Source of the DNA: Nocardia arthritidis
GTDB lineage: Bacteria; Actinomycetota; Actinomycetes; Mycobacteriales; Mycobacteriaceae
Length of the DNA: 64,000 bases
Direction of reading: 5' to 3'
Assembly (NCBI RefSeq): GCF_011801145.1
Contig: NZ_CP046172.1
Coordinates: forward strand, 6,262,001-6,326,000
Part shown: piece by piece, positions 1-7,563 of the stretch
Layout of the letters: the number at the start of each line of letters is the position of its first letter
Numbering within the stretch: position 1 is the first letter of the stretch
Program-made: the position numbers and the translations under genes
The notes under the pieces: generated by a model
Seen by the model: the letters and a program-made list of their open reading frames with translations, nothing else
Databases searched by the model: none
Told to the model about the DNA's origin: nothing

Positions 1-444
1 CTGCTGCACGATGCGGTCGAGGATCACGGCCCCGAGCTGGCGGGCGACCGCCCCGGCCCGGCCACCGCCGCCGCGCTCGGCGAACTGTCCACCCGCTTCG
101 GCACCCGGGTCGCGGAAATCGTTGCCGCCGTGACCAATCCGGAGCCGGACCCGGCCGTCGACCGGCACGTGCAATACCGCGAGCACGTCGCGGCGAATCT
201 CGCCCGCGCACCGTGGGCACGCGTCGTGAAGCTGTCCGACTTCACCGACAACGGCGTCGGCATCCTCTACGCCACCGGTTCGGCGATGCACCGCCTCGCC
301 ACCAAATATCGCCCACTCACCAACGTCTACCGCGACCTCGTCAACCGCCCCGACACCCCACTCGCCGACCACGTGAAACTACACATCCTCGACCAACTCG
401 ACCGCGCCGACGAACGCTTCGACGCCATCCTCGGCGCACGGTAG
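1..444 (+). CDS. HD-domain protein, (p)ppGpp-hydrolase-like (5' end cut off by window)
   Basis: Frame 1 is open from the first base to TAG at 442-444, so the start lies outside the window. Two motifs recall the HD hydrolase domain of Rel/SpoT and small alarmone hydrolases: LLHDAVEDHG at the very beginning (compare LLHDxVEDT) and VKLSDFTDN about 75 residues later (compare VKLADRxxN). In that superfamily the His-Asp pair binds a divalent metal and the enzyme removes the 3'-pyrophosphate of (p)ppGpp. No synthetase, TGS or ACT domain is visible in the part shown, so this would be a stand-alone HD protein. Substrate is inferred only; other HD phosphohydrolases are possible. Confidence 0.7.
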   Translation: MLHDAVEDHGPELAGDRPGPATAAALGELSTRFGTRVAEIVAAVTNPEPDPAVDRHVQYREHVAANLARAPWARVVKLSDFTDNGVGILYATGSAMHRLATKYRPLTNVYRDLVNRPDTPLADHVKLHILDQLDRADERFDAILGAR

Positions 445-461
445 TCCATGCGGATAAACCG

Positions 462-809
462 GTGAGCACGTATCAGAGACTGGATCCGATCGACCGTGGT
501 GACGCGGAGGCAATACTGGCCTCGTCGGATCCGCACCTCATCGCCGAGGCGATCCTCCGGTCGGCGCTGCACGATCCGGACGGCGTATGGGTGACCGAAC
601 GGGCGCTCGAACTACTGGAGAGCCGGGATATCGATGTCCGCGCGATTGCCGCGACGGCATTGGGCCATATCGCTCGGATCCATCGCGTGATCGATAGAGA
701 GCGGGTCATCCCGGCGCTGCGCCGACTGATGGACAATCCCGAAACCGTCGGGCAGGCCGAGGACACGCTGGACGACATCGAGATCTTCGCTGCCGGACAG
801 CAGCGTTGA
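462..809 (+). CDS. small HEAT-repeat-like protein, function unknown
   Basis: 115 residues from GTG 462, 17 nt after the HD gene. The sequence is alpha-helical in character, with a HEAT-like pattern (ERALELLESRDIDVRAIAAT then ALGHIARIH, then VIPALRRLMDN) and a conserved-looking ending AEDTLDDIEIF. Similar short HEAT proteins occur alone in many actinobacteria; they are plausible protein-binding or immunity-type proteins, but no partner toxin is present here. No signal peptide or membrane segment. It is followed 51 nt downstream by an ESX-substrate-like gene, which may share its transcript. Function is not assigned. Confidence 0.7.
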   Translation: MSTYQRLDPIDRGDAEAILASSDPHLIAEAILRSALHDPDGVWVTERALELLESRDIDVRAIAATALGHIARIHRVIDRERVIPALRRLMDNPETVGQAEDTLDDIEIFAAGQQR

Positions 810-860
810 CGGCACTGGCGTTGCGTATTCTGGCATCGCATTCAGATGAAGGGGTGGACC

Positions 861-1190
861 ATGGGTGACGCATCCGGGGTTGCGGTCGATCCGGAGAAGA
901 TTCGCACGCATGCGACGAATGTGGAATCGGTTGGTCGGTCGCTGTCGCAGGCCGTCGAGGCCGCGCAGGCGGTTTCACTGCCGACCGATGCGTTCGGCAA
1001 GCTCTGCGCATTCCTGCCGCCGCTATTTCTCGATTCGATCGAGTCCGAGGGTGTCACGACGCTGCGAACCGCGCAGCAGGCCCTCACCGATGATGCGAGC
1101 AAACTTCGCTCCGTCGCGGCGGGTTTCGAGCAGGTCGATACGACCAACGCGGCGAACCTGAAATCCGTCGACGCGAATGGTGCGCGCTAA
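861..1190 (+). CDS. EspC-like ESX (type VII secretion) substrate
   Basis: 109 residues from ATG 861, chosen because a GGGGTGG ribosome-binding stretch lies just upstream (850-856); an in-frame ATG at 846 is less likely. The protein resembles the EspC/WXG100-type helical-hairpin secreted proteins: an opening VAVDPEKIRTHATNVESVG followed by two amphipathic helices and a Ser/Ala-rich end (SVDANGAR). A secretion motif of the YxxxD/E type is not visible. No ESX machinery gene is nearby, so export would depend on a system encoded elsewhere. It may be co-transcribed with the HEAT-like gene before it. Assignment is by overall pattern, not by a diagnostic motif. Confidence 0.65.
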   Translation: MGDASGVAVDPEKIRTHATNVESVGRSLSQAVEAAQAVSLPTDAFGKLCAFLPPLFLDSIESEGVTTLRTAQQALTDDASKLRSVAAGFEQVDTTNAANLKSVDANGAR

Positions 1191-1217
1191 CCGCCTGCGC
1201 CACAAGGCATTCGAGAC

Positions 1218-1784
1218 TCATGGGGCGCGTAGCACGGATTCGACGATTTCGCGGACCGCGTGAAGTAGCGGCTCGGTCTTTCCGGCCCGGGCCATCGCGG
1301 GGACCATTTCGCCGCCGAGAATAGATAGCAGCAGTTGGCCGACGGTGTCGGCGTCGAGATCCGGGCGGGCTTCGCGGAGCAATTCGGCGATGTGATCGGC
1401 CCAGAAGGCGTGGAATTCGTCGCGGCGCGGATGCGGCGGGATGGCGTTATAGGCGACGACCAGTTCGACGTTGGCGATGACCAAGCGGGTGAAGGCGTCG
1501 AAGAAGGCCACCAGGCGATCGCCCGCGGCGGCGCCGGGACCGAGCGGCGGCGGACCGGACCGGACGGCCGCCATGAGCTCGACGGCCGGTTCGCCGATCA
1601 ACTCGTGCAGCAGCCCGGCCCGGCTGCCGAAGCGGTGGAAGATGGTCCCCTTGCCGACCCCGGCCGCGGCGGCGACCCGGTCCATGGTGACCGCTTCGGC
1701 GCCGTGTTCGATGAGCATCGCCCTGGTGGCGTCGAGGATGGCTCGGCGGTTGCGAGCGGCGTCCGCCCGCTCTTTCGGGGGCAT
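1218..1784 (-). CDS. TetR/AcrR family transcriptional regulator
   Basis: 188 residues from ATG 1784 (MPPKERADAARN). The N-terminal DNA-binding domain is clear: NRRAILDATRAMLIEHGAEA, then the helix-turn-helix VTMDRVAAAAGVGKGTIFHR, typical of TetR regulators; the rest is the variable helical ligand-binding domain. AGGTGA lies almost against the start codon, so a slightly upstream start is possible. It is transcribed divergently from the oxidoreductase at 1885, and the 100-bp region between them holds two related palindromes placed on a strong promoter. The regulator therefore probably represses its neighbour and possibly itself, released by a small molecule that the oxidoreductase handles. Confidence 0.92.
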   Translation of the reverse strand: MPPKERADAARNRRAILDATRAMLIEHGAEAVTMDRVAAAAGVGKGTIFHRFGSRAGLLHELIGEPAVELMAAVRSGPPPLGPGAAAGDRLVAFFDAFTRLVIANVELVVAYNAIPPHPRRDEFHAFWADHIAELLREARPDLDADTVGQLLLSILGGEMVPAMARAGKTEPLLHAVREIVESVLRAP

Positions 1785-1814
1785 CTCACCTACTTTCGTT
1801 GCGCGGCAACCCCA

Positions 1815-1843
1815 TTGACAAGTTGACCGACGGTCCATATTGT
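1815..1843 (+). promoter_or_regulatory. sigma-70-type promoter of the oxidoreductase gene
   Basis: -35 TTGACA at 1815-1820, an exactly 17-bp spacer, and -10 TATTGT at 1838-1843. Transcription would begin about 1850, giving a leader of about 35 nt before ATG 1885. The spacer is almost exactly filled by the first TetR-type palindrome, so a bound repressor would block RNA polymerase directly. Confidence 0.75.
1821..1837. promoter_or_regulatory. TetR-type operator 1 (promoter spacer)
   Basis: AGTTGACCGACGGTCCA, an imperfect palindrome (core TTGACC-GAC-GGTCCA). It matches 15 of 17 bases of the reverse complement of operator 2 at 1856-1872. It is placed between -35 and -10 of the downstream promoter. 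The regulator encoded at 1218-1784 is the natural candidate to bind it. Confidence 0.7.
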
Positions 1844-1855
1844 CGAGCAGGCAAC

Positions 1856-1872
1856 TGGACCATCAGTCAACT
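1856..1872. promoter_or_regulatory. TetR-type operator 2
   Basis: TGGACCATCAGTCAACT, the inverted partner of operator 1 with centres 35 bp apart. It lies just after the expected transcription start and before the GGAG ribosome-binding site of the oxidoreductase gene. Confidence 0.65.
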
Positions 1873-1884
1873 TATGGAGTTTTG

Positions 1885-2853
1885 ATGCGAGCAATCGTAA
1901 TGACCGGAGTCGGCGGGCCCGAGGTCCTGGTCGCCCGGGACGTCCCAACGCCGCGACCAGAGCCCGGCGAACTGGTCATTCGGGCCGAAGCGATCCCGGT
2001 CCTCTACCCGGAGACAGTGGTGCGGGCCGGTATCTTCCCCATGGCCGCCGAACTGCCCGCGGTGTTCGGATTCCAGGCGGTCGGCGTCGTCACCGAGACC
2101 GGAGCCGGTGTCGACCCGGCACTGGTCGGCAAGCGCTATGCCGTCGCGACGACGAGTGCCGGATCGTATGCCGAATTCGTCTGCGCCCCTGCGGCTTCCG
2201 CCATCGAAATCCCGGAGGGCCTGGCATCGGCCGACGCCGCGGCCGTGCTGATGAGCGGATCGACGGCCATCGCGCTGCTCGAACGGGCACTGCTCACCGG
2301 CACGGAAACCGTGCTGATCGAGGCCGCCGCAACGGGTGTCGGCGCATTCCTCACCCAGCTCGCCAAGGAGTACGGCGCGGCACGCGTCATCGCCACCGCG
2401 GGCGGCCCCGAAAAGACCGCCCAGGCACGGAAACTCGGCGCGGACGCGACGATCGATCACACCGATCCGGACTGGCCCGCGCGATTGCCCGAAATCCTCG
2501 GCGACACAACCGTCGACGTGGTCTTCGATTCGATCGGCGGTACCAGCGCCAACGAGCTGGTGCCCGCCGTGACACCGCTGCACGGCCGGATCCTCAGCTA
2601 CGGTTGGCTTTCCGGCGCACCGACGCACCTGTCGGTCGCCGACCTGCTCGGTTCCGGCCTCACCCTGCAGGTGTGTGCGGGCCCGGCCTGGCTGGCGACC
2701 GTCGCCGCCGCGCGCGGCGCCATCCTGGCCCGTGCGGCGAGCGGAACGCTCGACCCGCTCGTCGATTCGGTGCTGCCGCTGGCCGACGCCGCCGAGGCCC
2801 ACCGCCGCGTCGAACGGCGTGCGCAATTCGGCCGCATCGTGCTGCGCCCCTAG
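1885..2853 (+). CDS. quinone-oxidoreductase-like NADPH-dependent MDR protein
   Basis: 322 residues from ATG 1885, with GGAG five bases upstream; this start fits better than the upstream in-frame codons, which lie inside the promoter. The protein is a medium-chain dehydrogenase/reductase of the zinc-free quinone-reductase branch: N-terminal GroES-like half (MRAIVMTGVGGPEVL, GFQAVGVVTETG), then a Rossmann half with the nucleotide loop AAATGVGAFLTQLAKEYGA (around residue 150) and a VVFDSIGG segment. The cysteine/histidine ligands of zinc alcohol dehydrogenases are absent. Likely role: NADPH-dependent reduction of a quinone or enone, possibly a toxic compound, induced when the divergent TetR regulator releases the promoter. 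Confidence 0.88.
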   Translation: MRAIVMTGVGGPEVLVARDVPTPRPEPGELVIRAEAIPVLYPETVVRAGIFPMAAELPAVFGFQAVGVVTETGAGVDPALVGKRYAVATTSAGSYAEFVCAPAASAIEIPEGLASADAAAVLMSGSTAIALLERALLTGTETVLIEAAATGVGAFLTQLAKEYGAARVIATAGGPEKTAQARKLGADATIDHTDPDWPARLPEILGDTTVDVVFDSIGGTSANELVPAVTPLHGRILSYGWLSGAPTHLSVADLLGSGLTLQVCAGPAWLATVAAARGAILARAASGTLDPLVDSVLPLADAAEAHRRVERRAQFGRIVLRP

Positions 2854-2952
2854 TCCAGCCCTGGGCAAACCGCAAGGCGGACAACAGGACAACCACATCG
2901 CCGCAGCGCGAAAACTCGTACCGGACCCTCGCTTTGCTGCCACCATTTTCGC

Positions 2953-4029
2953 GTGAACCAGCCACTTACGTGGGGAGCCGCCGCGGCGGTCGTCATCATT
3001 GCCCCCGCGCTGGGGTTCGGACTGCGCAAGGTTTTCGACCGCCTCGGTGCCAAACCCGAGGAGCGCAGCCGAACCTTCCGGGCGCTCGTCCTGCGCCTCG
3101 GACGTGATCTGTCGGTCCCGCTGATCTCGTTGACCGGCCTGCTGATAGCCATTTCGATACCGAACAAACTCCCGGTGGCCACCGATGTGGCCCGCAATAC
3201 GCTCGTCGCGGCGCTGATCATCGCGGTCACCTTCGCGGTGGCCCGGCTGGCCGCCGACATCATCACCTCGATCGTGATGGCGGTCAGCGGGATCGGCGGT
3301 TCGGCCAGCCTTTTCGCCACCATCACCAGAGTGGCCGTCTTCTCGATCGGCATCCTGATCAGCCTGAGCAGCTTGGGCATCTCGATCACCCCGCTGCTCG
3401 GCGCGCTCGGCATCGGCGGTCTCGCGATCGCACTCGCCCTGCAGGACACGCTCGCGAATATCTTTGCCGGCATGCACATTCTGGCCACGAAGATGGCCCA
3501 GCCGGGCGATTTCGTCCGGCTCGACAGCGGTGAGCAGGGCTGGCTGCACGATGTCGACTGGCATCACACCACCATCCGGGAAATGCCGGGCAATCTGGTG
3601 ATCGTGCCGAATTCCCGGTTCGCCGAGGCGATCCTGACCAACTACAGCCGGCCTTCGCCGGATACCGAGGTCACCGTCGACATCGCCGTCGGGTGCGAGA
3701 ACGACCTCGACCATGTCGAGCGGATCACCATGGAGGTGGCGCGGGAGATCGTCGGCCATTCGGAAACCGCCGCGCCCGAACATGATCCGCAGCTGCGCTT
3801 CCACACCTTCGGCGACAGCATCGGTTTCCAGGTGCAGTTGCGCAGCCGTCGCTATCCGGACCGCAACCTGCTCGCCAGCGATTTCATCAGGCAACTGCAC
3901 CGCAGGTTCCGCCTGTCGAAGGTCACCCTGCACCGTTCCGGCGTGACCGAGGAACTGGTACCCAAGCACCATATGGATCTTCCGATCCGCACCAGGGATT
4001 CCGAGCCGGACTTCGACAACGCTTCATAG
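2953..4029 (+). CDS. small-conductance mechanosensitive channel (MscS family)
   Basis: 358 residues from GTG 2953. Four hydrophobic segments come first (residues about 7-23, 50-68, 76-100 and 110-150); the last is the glycine/alanine-rich pore helix with LLGALGIGGLAIALALQD and then NIFAGMHILATKM, the MscS signature. The remaining 200 residues form the beta and alpha-beta cytoplasmic vestibule (DFVRLDSGEQGWLHDVDWHH, IVPNSRFAEAILTNY). The channel releases solutes during hypo-osmotic shock. It stands alone, about 100 nt after the oxidoreductase gene. Confidence 0.93.
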   Translation: MNQPLTWGAAAAVVIIAPALGFGLRKVFDRLGAKPEERSRTFRALVLRLGRDLSVPLISLTGLLIAISIPNKLPVATDVARNTLVAALIIAVTFAVARLAADIITSIVMAVSGIGGSASLFATITRVAVFSIGILISLSSLGISITPLLGALGIGGLAIALALQDTLANIFAGMHILATKMAQPGDFVRLDSGEQGWLHDVDWHHTTIREMPGNLVIVPNSRFAEAILTNYSRPSPDTEVTVDIAVGCENDLDHVERITMEVAREIVGHSETAAPEHDPQLRFHTFGDSIGFQVQLRSRRYPDRNLLASDFIRQLHRRFRLSKVTLHRSGVTEELVPKHHMDLPIRTRDSEPDFDNAS

Positions 4030-4117
4030 GCGGCCCATCAGGCGTACCTCCGCATTCGCTCCGGCCATGCGCAGGTCTGTGGACGACTTCGTCGACAGCG
4101 CCCATTAGGCTGTGTTG

Positions 4118-5317
4118 GTGGGCACTTCGCTGAAACAACAGGTCGGCGCGGCCAACGAGTTGACCGCGCGCTGGTGCGCGGCCGCGGGCGAGGCGGACTT
4201 CGTCCTCTCCGGCGCGGGCGTGTGGCCGCTGCTGGCGCTGCTCGCCGCGGCGGCGGACGGCCCGGCCCGCGCCGAATTGGCGGCCGCTGCCGGAATTCCG
4301 GCGGATACCGGACAGACCGCAGCGGTCCAACTGATCGAGATACTCGACGACGCCGTCGACATCGCGGGCGCGCTCGGCATCTGGGTGCGCAAAGACCTTC
4401 CACTGCACGACGATTGGGTCGCCGAGCAGCCGAAGGGCACGATCGACCTGCTCACCGACCAGGCGGCGCTGGACAGCTGGGCCGCACAGCACACCGGCGG
4501 GCTGATGGAGAAATTCCCGCTGCGGCTGGAGCCGGAAACGGTGTTGGTGCTGGCCACCGCACTGGTTGCGAAGACCAAGTGGCGCAAGCCTTTCGAGGAA
4601 ATCCTGCTGGTGCCGGAACGCGGACCGTGGCAGGGAGTGCGGATAAGCGGTCTCTATCGCTGGACCGACGATATCGACGCCGCCGCGATACTCGACGGGC
4701 CGACCCCGGTCACCCGCGTAATCGTCACGGGCACCGCGGATTTGGACGTTCACCTGCTGGTCGGCGACGGTGACCCGGGAACCGTGCTGCGGACCGGTCT
4801 CGGCGCGCTCACCGGCGCGGTGCCGGTGAGCACCGAATTACCGCCCGGGACAACGGGTCCCGGGCTACAGGTGACCACCGTCGAATCGACCGACCGCCAC
4901 GATCGACTCGGTATCCGGTTGCCGTCCTTCGATATTCGCTCCTTCCACAACCTGCTCGCACTGCCCGAAGTCTTCGGTCTGCGGGCGGCCACCGACACCA
5001 CCCGCGGCCACTTCCCCCGGATCTCCCCCGCCCCGCTCGCGGTGAACCAGGCCGCACAGGATGTCTTGGCGCGCTTCACCAGGGAGGGCTTCGAATCGGC
5101 CGCGGTCACCGCGATGGGCATGGTCCTGGCGGGAATGGCCCGGCCGACGCACACGATCCGGGCGGCCTCGGTCGAATTCGACCGGCCGTTCGGCTTCCTC
5201 GCGGTGCATCGGCCGTCCGGGCTCGCCGTCACGGCGGGCTGGGTGGCCACCCCCACCCCGGCGCCGCCGCCCCGATCAGGCGGTGCGCCTGGCGAATTCG
5301 GGCGCGTGTTCCGGTAA
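4118..5317 (+). CDS. serpin family protein
   Basis: About 399 residues. Start codons GTG 4112, TTG 4115 and GTG 4118 are in the same frame; 4118 has AGG eight bases upstream. The serpin fold is recognisable from AANELTARWC and VLSGAGVWPLLALL near the N-terminus and from the C-terminal hinge and loop: TREGFESAAVTAMG followed later by VEFDRPFGFLAVHRPSG. Inhibitory serpins trap serine or cysteine proteases by insertion of this loop. The hinge has the small residues needed, but a Phe sits where Thr or Ser is usual and the loop is several residues longer than in classical serpins, so inhibition is uncertain. No signal peptide, so it is probably intracellular. The last 42 nt overlap the convergent monooxygenase gene. 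Confidence 0.82.
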   Translation: MGTSLKQQVGAANELTARWCAAAGEADFVLSGAGVWPLLALLAAAADGPARAELAAAAGIPADTGQTAAVQLIEILDDAVDIAGALGIWVRKDLPLHDDWVAEQPKGTIDLLTDQAALDSWAAQHTGGLMEKFPLRLEPETVLVLATALVAKTKWRKPFEEILLVPERGPWQGVRISGLYRWTDDIDAAAILDGPTPVTRVIVTGTADLDVHLLVGDGDPGTVLRTGLGALTGAVPVSTELPPGTTGPGLQVTTVESTDRHDRLGIRLPSFDIRSFHNLLALPEVFGLRAATDTTRGHFPRISPAPLAVNQAAQDVLARFTREGFESAAVTAMGMVLAGMARPTHTIRAASVEFDRPFGFLAVHRPSGLAVTAGWVATPTPAPPPRSGGAPGEFGRVFR

Positions 5318-6508
5318 GAAGCCGCGGGCCACCACGAACGGCGGCGCGGTGCGCAGCACCGGTATGCGGCGCAGTACGGCGATTGCGGGCGGCAGCGTCG
5401 TGCGACCGGTCAGGTTGATCCGGCCGTACAAGGCGGGTTCGATCACCCGGTCGTGCAATAGGCGCTGCATGGCCTGGGTCGCGACGGTCGGGTACATCCG
5501 GCGGCGCTGCACCCGGGCCAGGTCCTCGGTGCGCACCGAACCCGAACGCAGCGGTCCGGCCAGGATCCGCGCGGCGGCGACCGCGTCCTGCACCGCGAGG
5601 TTGATGCCGACGCCGCCGACCGGCGACATGGCGTGCGCCGCGTCACCGAGGCAGAGCAGGCCATCGGTGTACCAGCGCCGCAACCGGTCCAGCTTGACGT
5701 CGAGCAGCTTCACCTCGTCCCAGCCGCTCAGCGCGTCGACGCGATCGCCGAGCCAGGGCGCCACCCTCGCGATACCGCGCACGATATCGCCGACCGGATT
5801 CCGCCGCGCCGCCGCGTCGGTGCCCTTCGCGATGAGCAGCGCGACCTGCCAGTAATCCCCACGGTCCAGCATCACGCCCGCCCGATCGCCGGTGGCGAAC
5901 GGTACCGCGCCCGCCGGATCGATCTCGGTGCGCGGCAGGCGGAACCACCAGACGTCCATCGGCGTCGTCCAGGTGACCGACGGCAGCCCCGCCGCGGCCC
6001 GCAGCACCGAACCGCGACCGTCACAGGCGACGGTCAAATCGGCTCGGATCTCACCGGTTTCGCCGCTCGATGTCCGGTAGGCGATGCCGACGACGCGGCC
6101 GTCGTCCCGGATCAGGTCCGTCGCCTCGGTATTCATCCGCAGGTGGAAACTCGGTTCCTGTTCGGCGTTGCGCGCCAACAGATCCAGCAGATCCCACTGC
6201 GGCACCATCGCGATATATTTGTGTTTTCCCGGCAGGTTCCGCAGTTCGAACGCGGTGCCGAGCGCTCCGTTGACCGGCAGCAGAATCGTCTCCACCCGCC
6301 GCTGCGGCAATTTCGCGAATTCGGCGCCGAGGCCGAGTTCGTCGAGCAGATCCAGGGTGGTGGGGTGCACGGTATCGCCGCGGAAATCCCGCAGGAAATC
6401 CTTGTGCTTCTCCAGCACGGTGACATCGACACCGCCCCTGGCCAGCAGCAGTCCGAGCACGATTCCGGCTGGTCCACCACCGGCGATCAGGCAGGTTGTC
6501 CGCTCCAT
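5276..6508 (-). CDS. FAD-dependent aromatic-ring monooxygenase (PHBH-type)
   Basis: 410 residues from ATG 6508 with GGGAGG eight bases upstream. Class A flavoprotein monooxygenase features: N-terminal FAD-binding GGGPAGIVLGLLLARGG, the mid-protein DG motif (VACDGRGSVLR, residues about 162-172) and the GD motif (LCLGDAAHAMSPVGGVGINL, about 285-305). These enzymes hydroxylate phenolic or polyketide substrates with NAD(P)H and O2. The short C-terminus lacks the thioredoxin-like domain of phenol hydroxylases. Substrate unknown. The end overlaps the serpin gene by 42 nt. Confidence 0.9.
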   Translation of the reverse strand: MERTTCLIAGGGPAGIVLGLLLARGGVDVTVLEKHKDFLRDFRGDTVHPTTLDLLDELGLGAEFAKLPQRRVETILLPVNGALGTAFELRNLPGKHKYIAMVPQWDLLDLLARNAEQEPSFHLRMNTEATDLIRDDGRVVGIAYRTSSGETGEIRADLTVACDGRGSVLRAAAGLPSVTWTTPMDVWWFRLPRTEIDPAGAVPFATGDRAGVMLDRGDYWQVALLIAKGTDAAARRNPVGDIVRGIARVAPWLGDRVDALSGWDEVKLLDVKLDRLRRWYTDGLLCLGDAAHAMSPVGGVGINLAVQDAVAAARILAGPLRSGSVRTEDLARVQRRRMYPTVATQAMQRLLHDRVIEPALYGRINLTGRTTLPPAIAVLRRIPVLRTAPPFVVARGFLPEHAPEFARRTA

Positions 6509-6657
6509 TCGACTGTCCTCCCTCGACGCGCGCGCGGTGATCCGCGCCCGCTGTTCGGTATTCGTCGATGTGCACCCGCCATCGATGGTAATTGGGCCCC
6601 GGCCTCGTGACGAGTGAAATTATTTGTGCGACAACGGGAATCGGAAACCGGACAGCA

Positions 6658-7209
6658 TCATATTTCCCGGCGCAGCACGAAGAAGTACGGCTCGCGCATG
6701 CCGCGCATATCCATGATGCCGAGCAGCGTATCCGGGTCGACCTTGCGGAAATGGTCGATCACCGGCAGATGGTCGTAGATCATCGCGACGCTCACCGTGC
6801 CACGATATTCGATATCGCGCAGCCGGGCCTTCGGCGTCCTGGTGCGCAGGGCGGGCGCGAGGTATCGCAGCGATCTGCGCGCCAGCCGCATCCCGGACCG
6901 GGGCAGCACGCCGGCCAACCGCATCGGCACCCGGCGCGGGTCGACCGCGAAGATCGCGCCGGTCTCATCGGCGAACAGCAGCGGATGCACGTCCTCGGGA
7001 CCGTCGAATTGCTTGCCGTACCAGCCGGAGTCGGCCAGCGCCCCGGCGAACGGATGCCCGGTGTCGAACTCCTCGCCCTTCCACCGCCCGCTCGTCACCT
7101 CGGCGACGAGCGCCGCGGGCAGCCGATCGAACAGCGCCTGCGCCACTTCGGTCGCACAACCCTCGGCCTGCAAAGCCCTCAGCTCATCCGCCGCTGATTT
7201 TCCGTCCAT
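6658..7209 (-). CDS. DUF4334 / GXWXG-domain protein
   Basis: 183 residues from ATG 7209, preceded by an excellent AAGGAGG site with a five-base spacer. The N-terminal half contains the GXWXG motif (SGRWKGEEFDTGHP) and the C-terminal half is the DUF4334 region ending RGMREPYFFVLRRE. Such two-part proteins are common in mycobacteria and Nocardia and resemble small calycin-like ligand-binding folds, but no activity is established. It lies 150 nt upstream of the monooxygenase on the same strand and may be co-transcribed with it. Confidence 0.85.
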   Translation of the reverse strand: MDGKSAADELRALQAEGCATEVAQALFDRLPAALVAEVTSGRWKGEEFDTGHPFAGALADSGWYGKQFDGPEDVHPLLFADETGAIFAVDPRRVPMRLAGVLPRSGMRLARRSLRYLAPALRTRTPKARLRDIEYRGTVSVAMIYDHLPVIDHFRKVDPDTLLGIMDMRGMREPYFFVLRREI

Positions 7210-7372
7210 GAGAGCCTCCTTGCCGCGTCGATGCGAGATAAACACTATCTACCTCTCGCGGCACCGTCGCCGACACACTGTCGGCTCAGTTTAGATTGGC
7301 CCGAGATCACTTATCGGACAACGGATTTCACTCGCAAAAAGCATCGAGTGACCCAGCTCACCCTAGCGGGCA

Positions 7373-7403
7373 TTGACCTCAACCTGGGTTGAGATACCAG
7401 TAT
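7373..7403 (+). promoter_or_regulatory. MerR/SoxR-type promoter-operator with no gene behind it
   Basis: -35 TTGACC at 7373-7378, a 19-bp spacer and a weak -10 CAGTAT at 7398-7403, with the palindrome CTCAACCTGGGTTGAG at 7378-7393 in the overlong spacer. A 19-20-bp spacer carrying the operator is the hallmark of MerR-family promoters, including SoxR-type ones. On the plus strand there is no credible coding sequence until 9984, and in the other orientation no -35 box is seen. Confidence 0.55.
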
Positions 7404-7409
7404 CGAAGA

Positions 7410-7454
7410 CGAGGCCCGGACGGAAAAACAACCGGTAGCTGGGTCCGGGCCTCG
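7410..7454. terminator. 12-bp perfect hairpin after the orphan promoter
   Basis: CGAGGCCCGGAC (7410-7421) pairs perfectly with GTCCGGGCCTCG (7443-7454) across a 21-nt loop, followed by TTT. It starts exactly where a transcript from the MerR-type promoter would begin. It could terminate that transcript, or act as a general insulator between the DUF4334 and nusB genes. Confidence 0.5.
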
Positions 7455-7519
7455 TTTCCGGGAAAGCTCCCGCCGGGCAATCCAGTACACCCACCGGCGG
7501 GGGCAATCCGGAAAGCACA

Positions 7520-7549
7520 ACGGCCGCACCCGATTTCGGATGCGGCCGT
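7520..7549 (-). terminator. terminator of the pepQ-efp-nusB transcript
   Basis: ACGGCCGCA (7520-7528) pairs with TGCGGCCGT (7541-7549) over a 12-nt loop, 14 nt after the nusB stop codon in the direction of transcription. The trailing T-run is short, as is common in actinobacteria. Confidence 0.65.
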
Positions 7550-7563
7550 GCGATATACGGAAA

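Noticed and set aside
1867..3972. Open frame of about 700 codons on the minus strand across the oxidoreductase and MscS genes
   Set aside because: Antisense to two clear genes, with typical shadow composition (Asp, Gly, Arg, Gln) and no motif.
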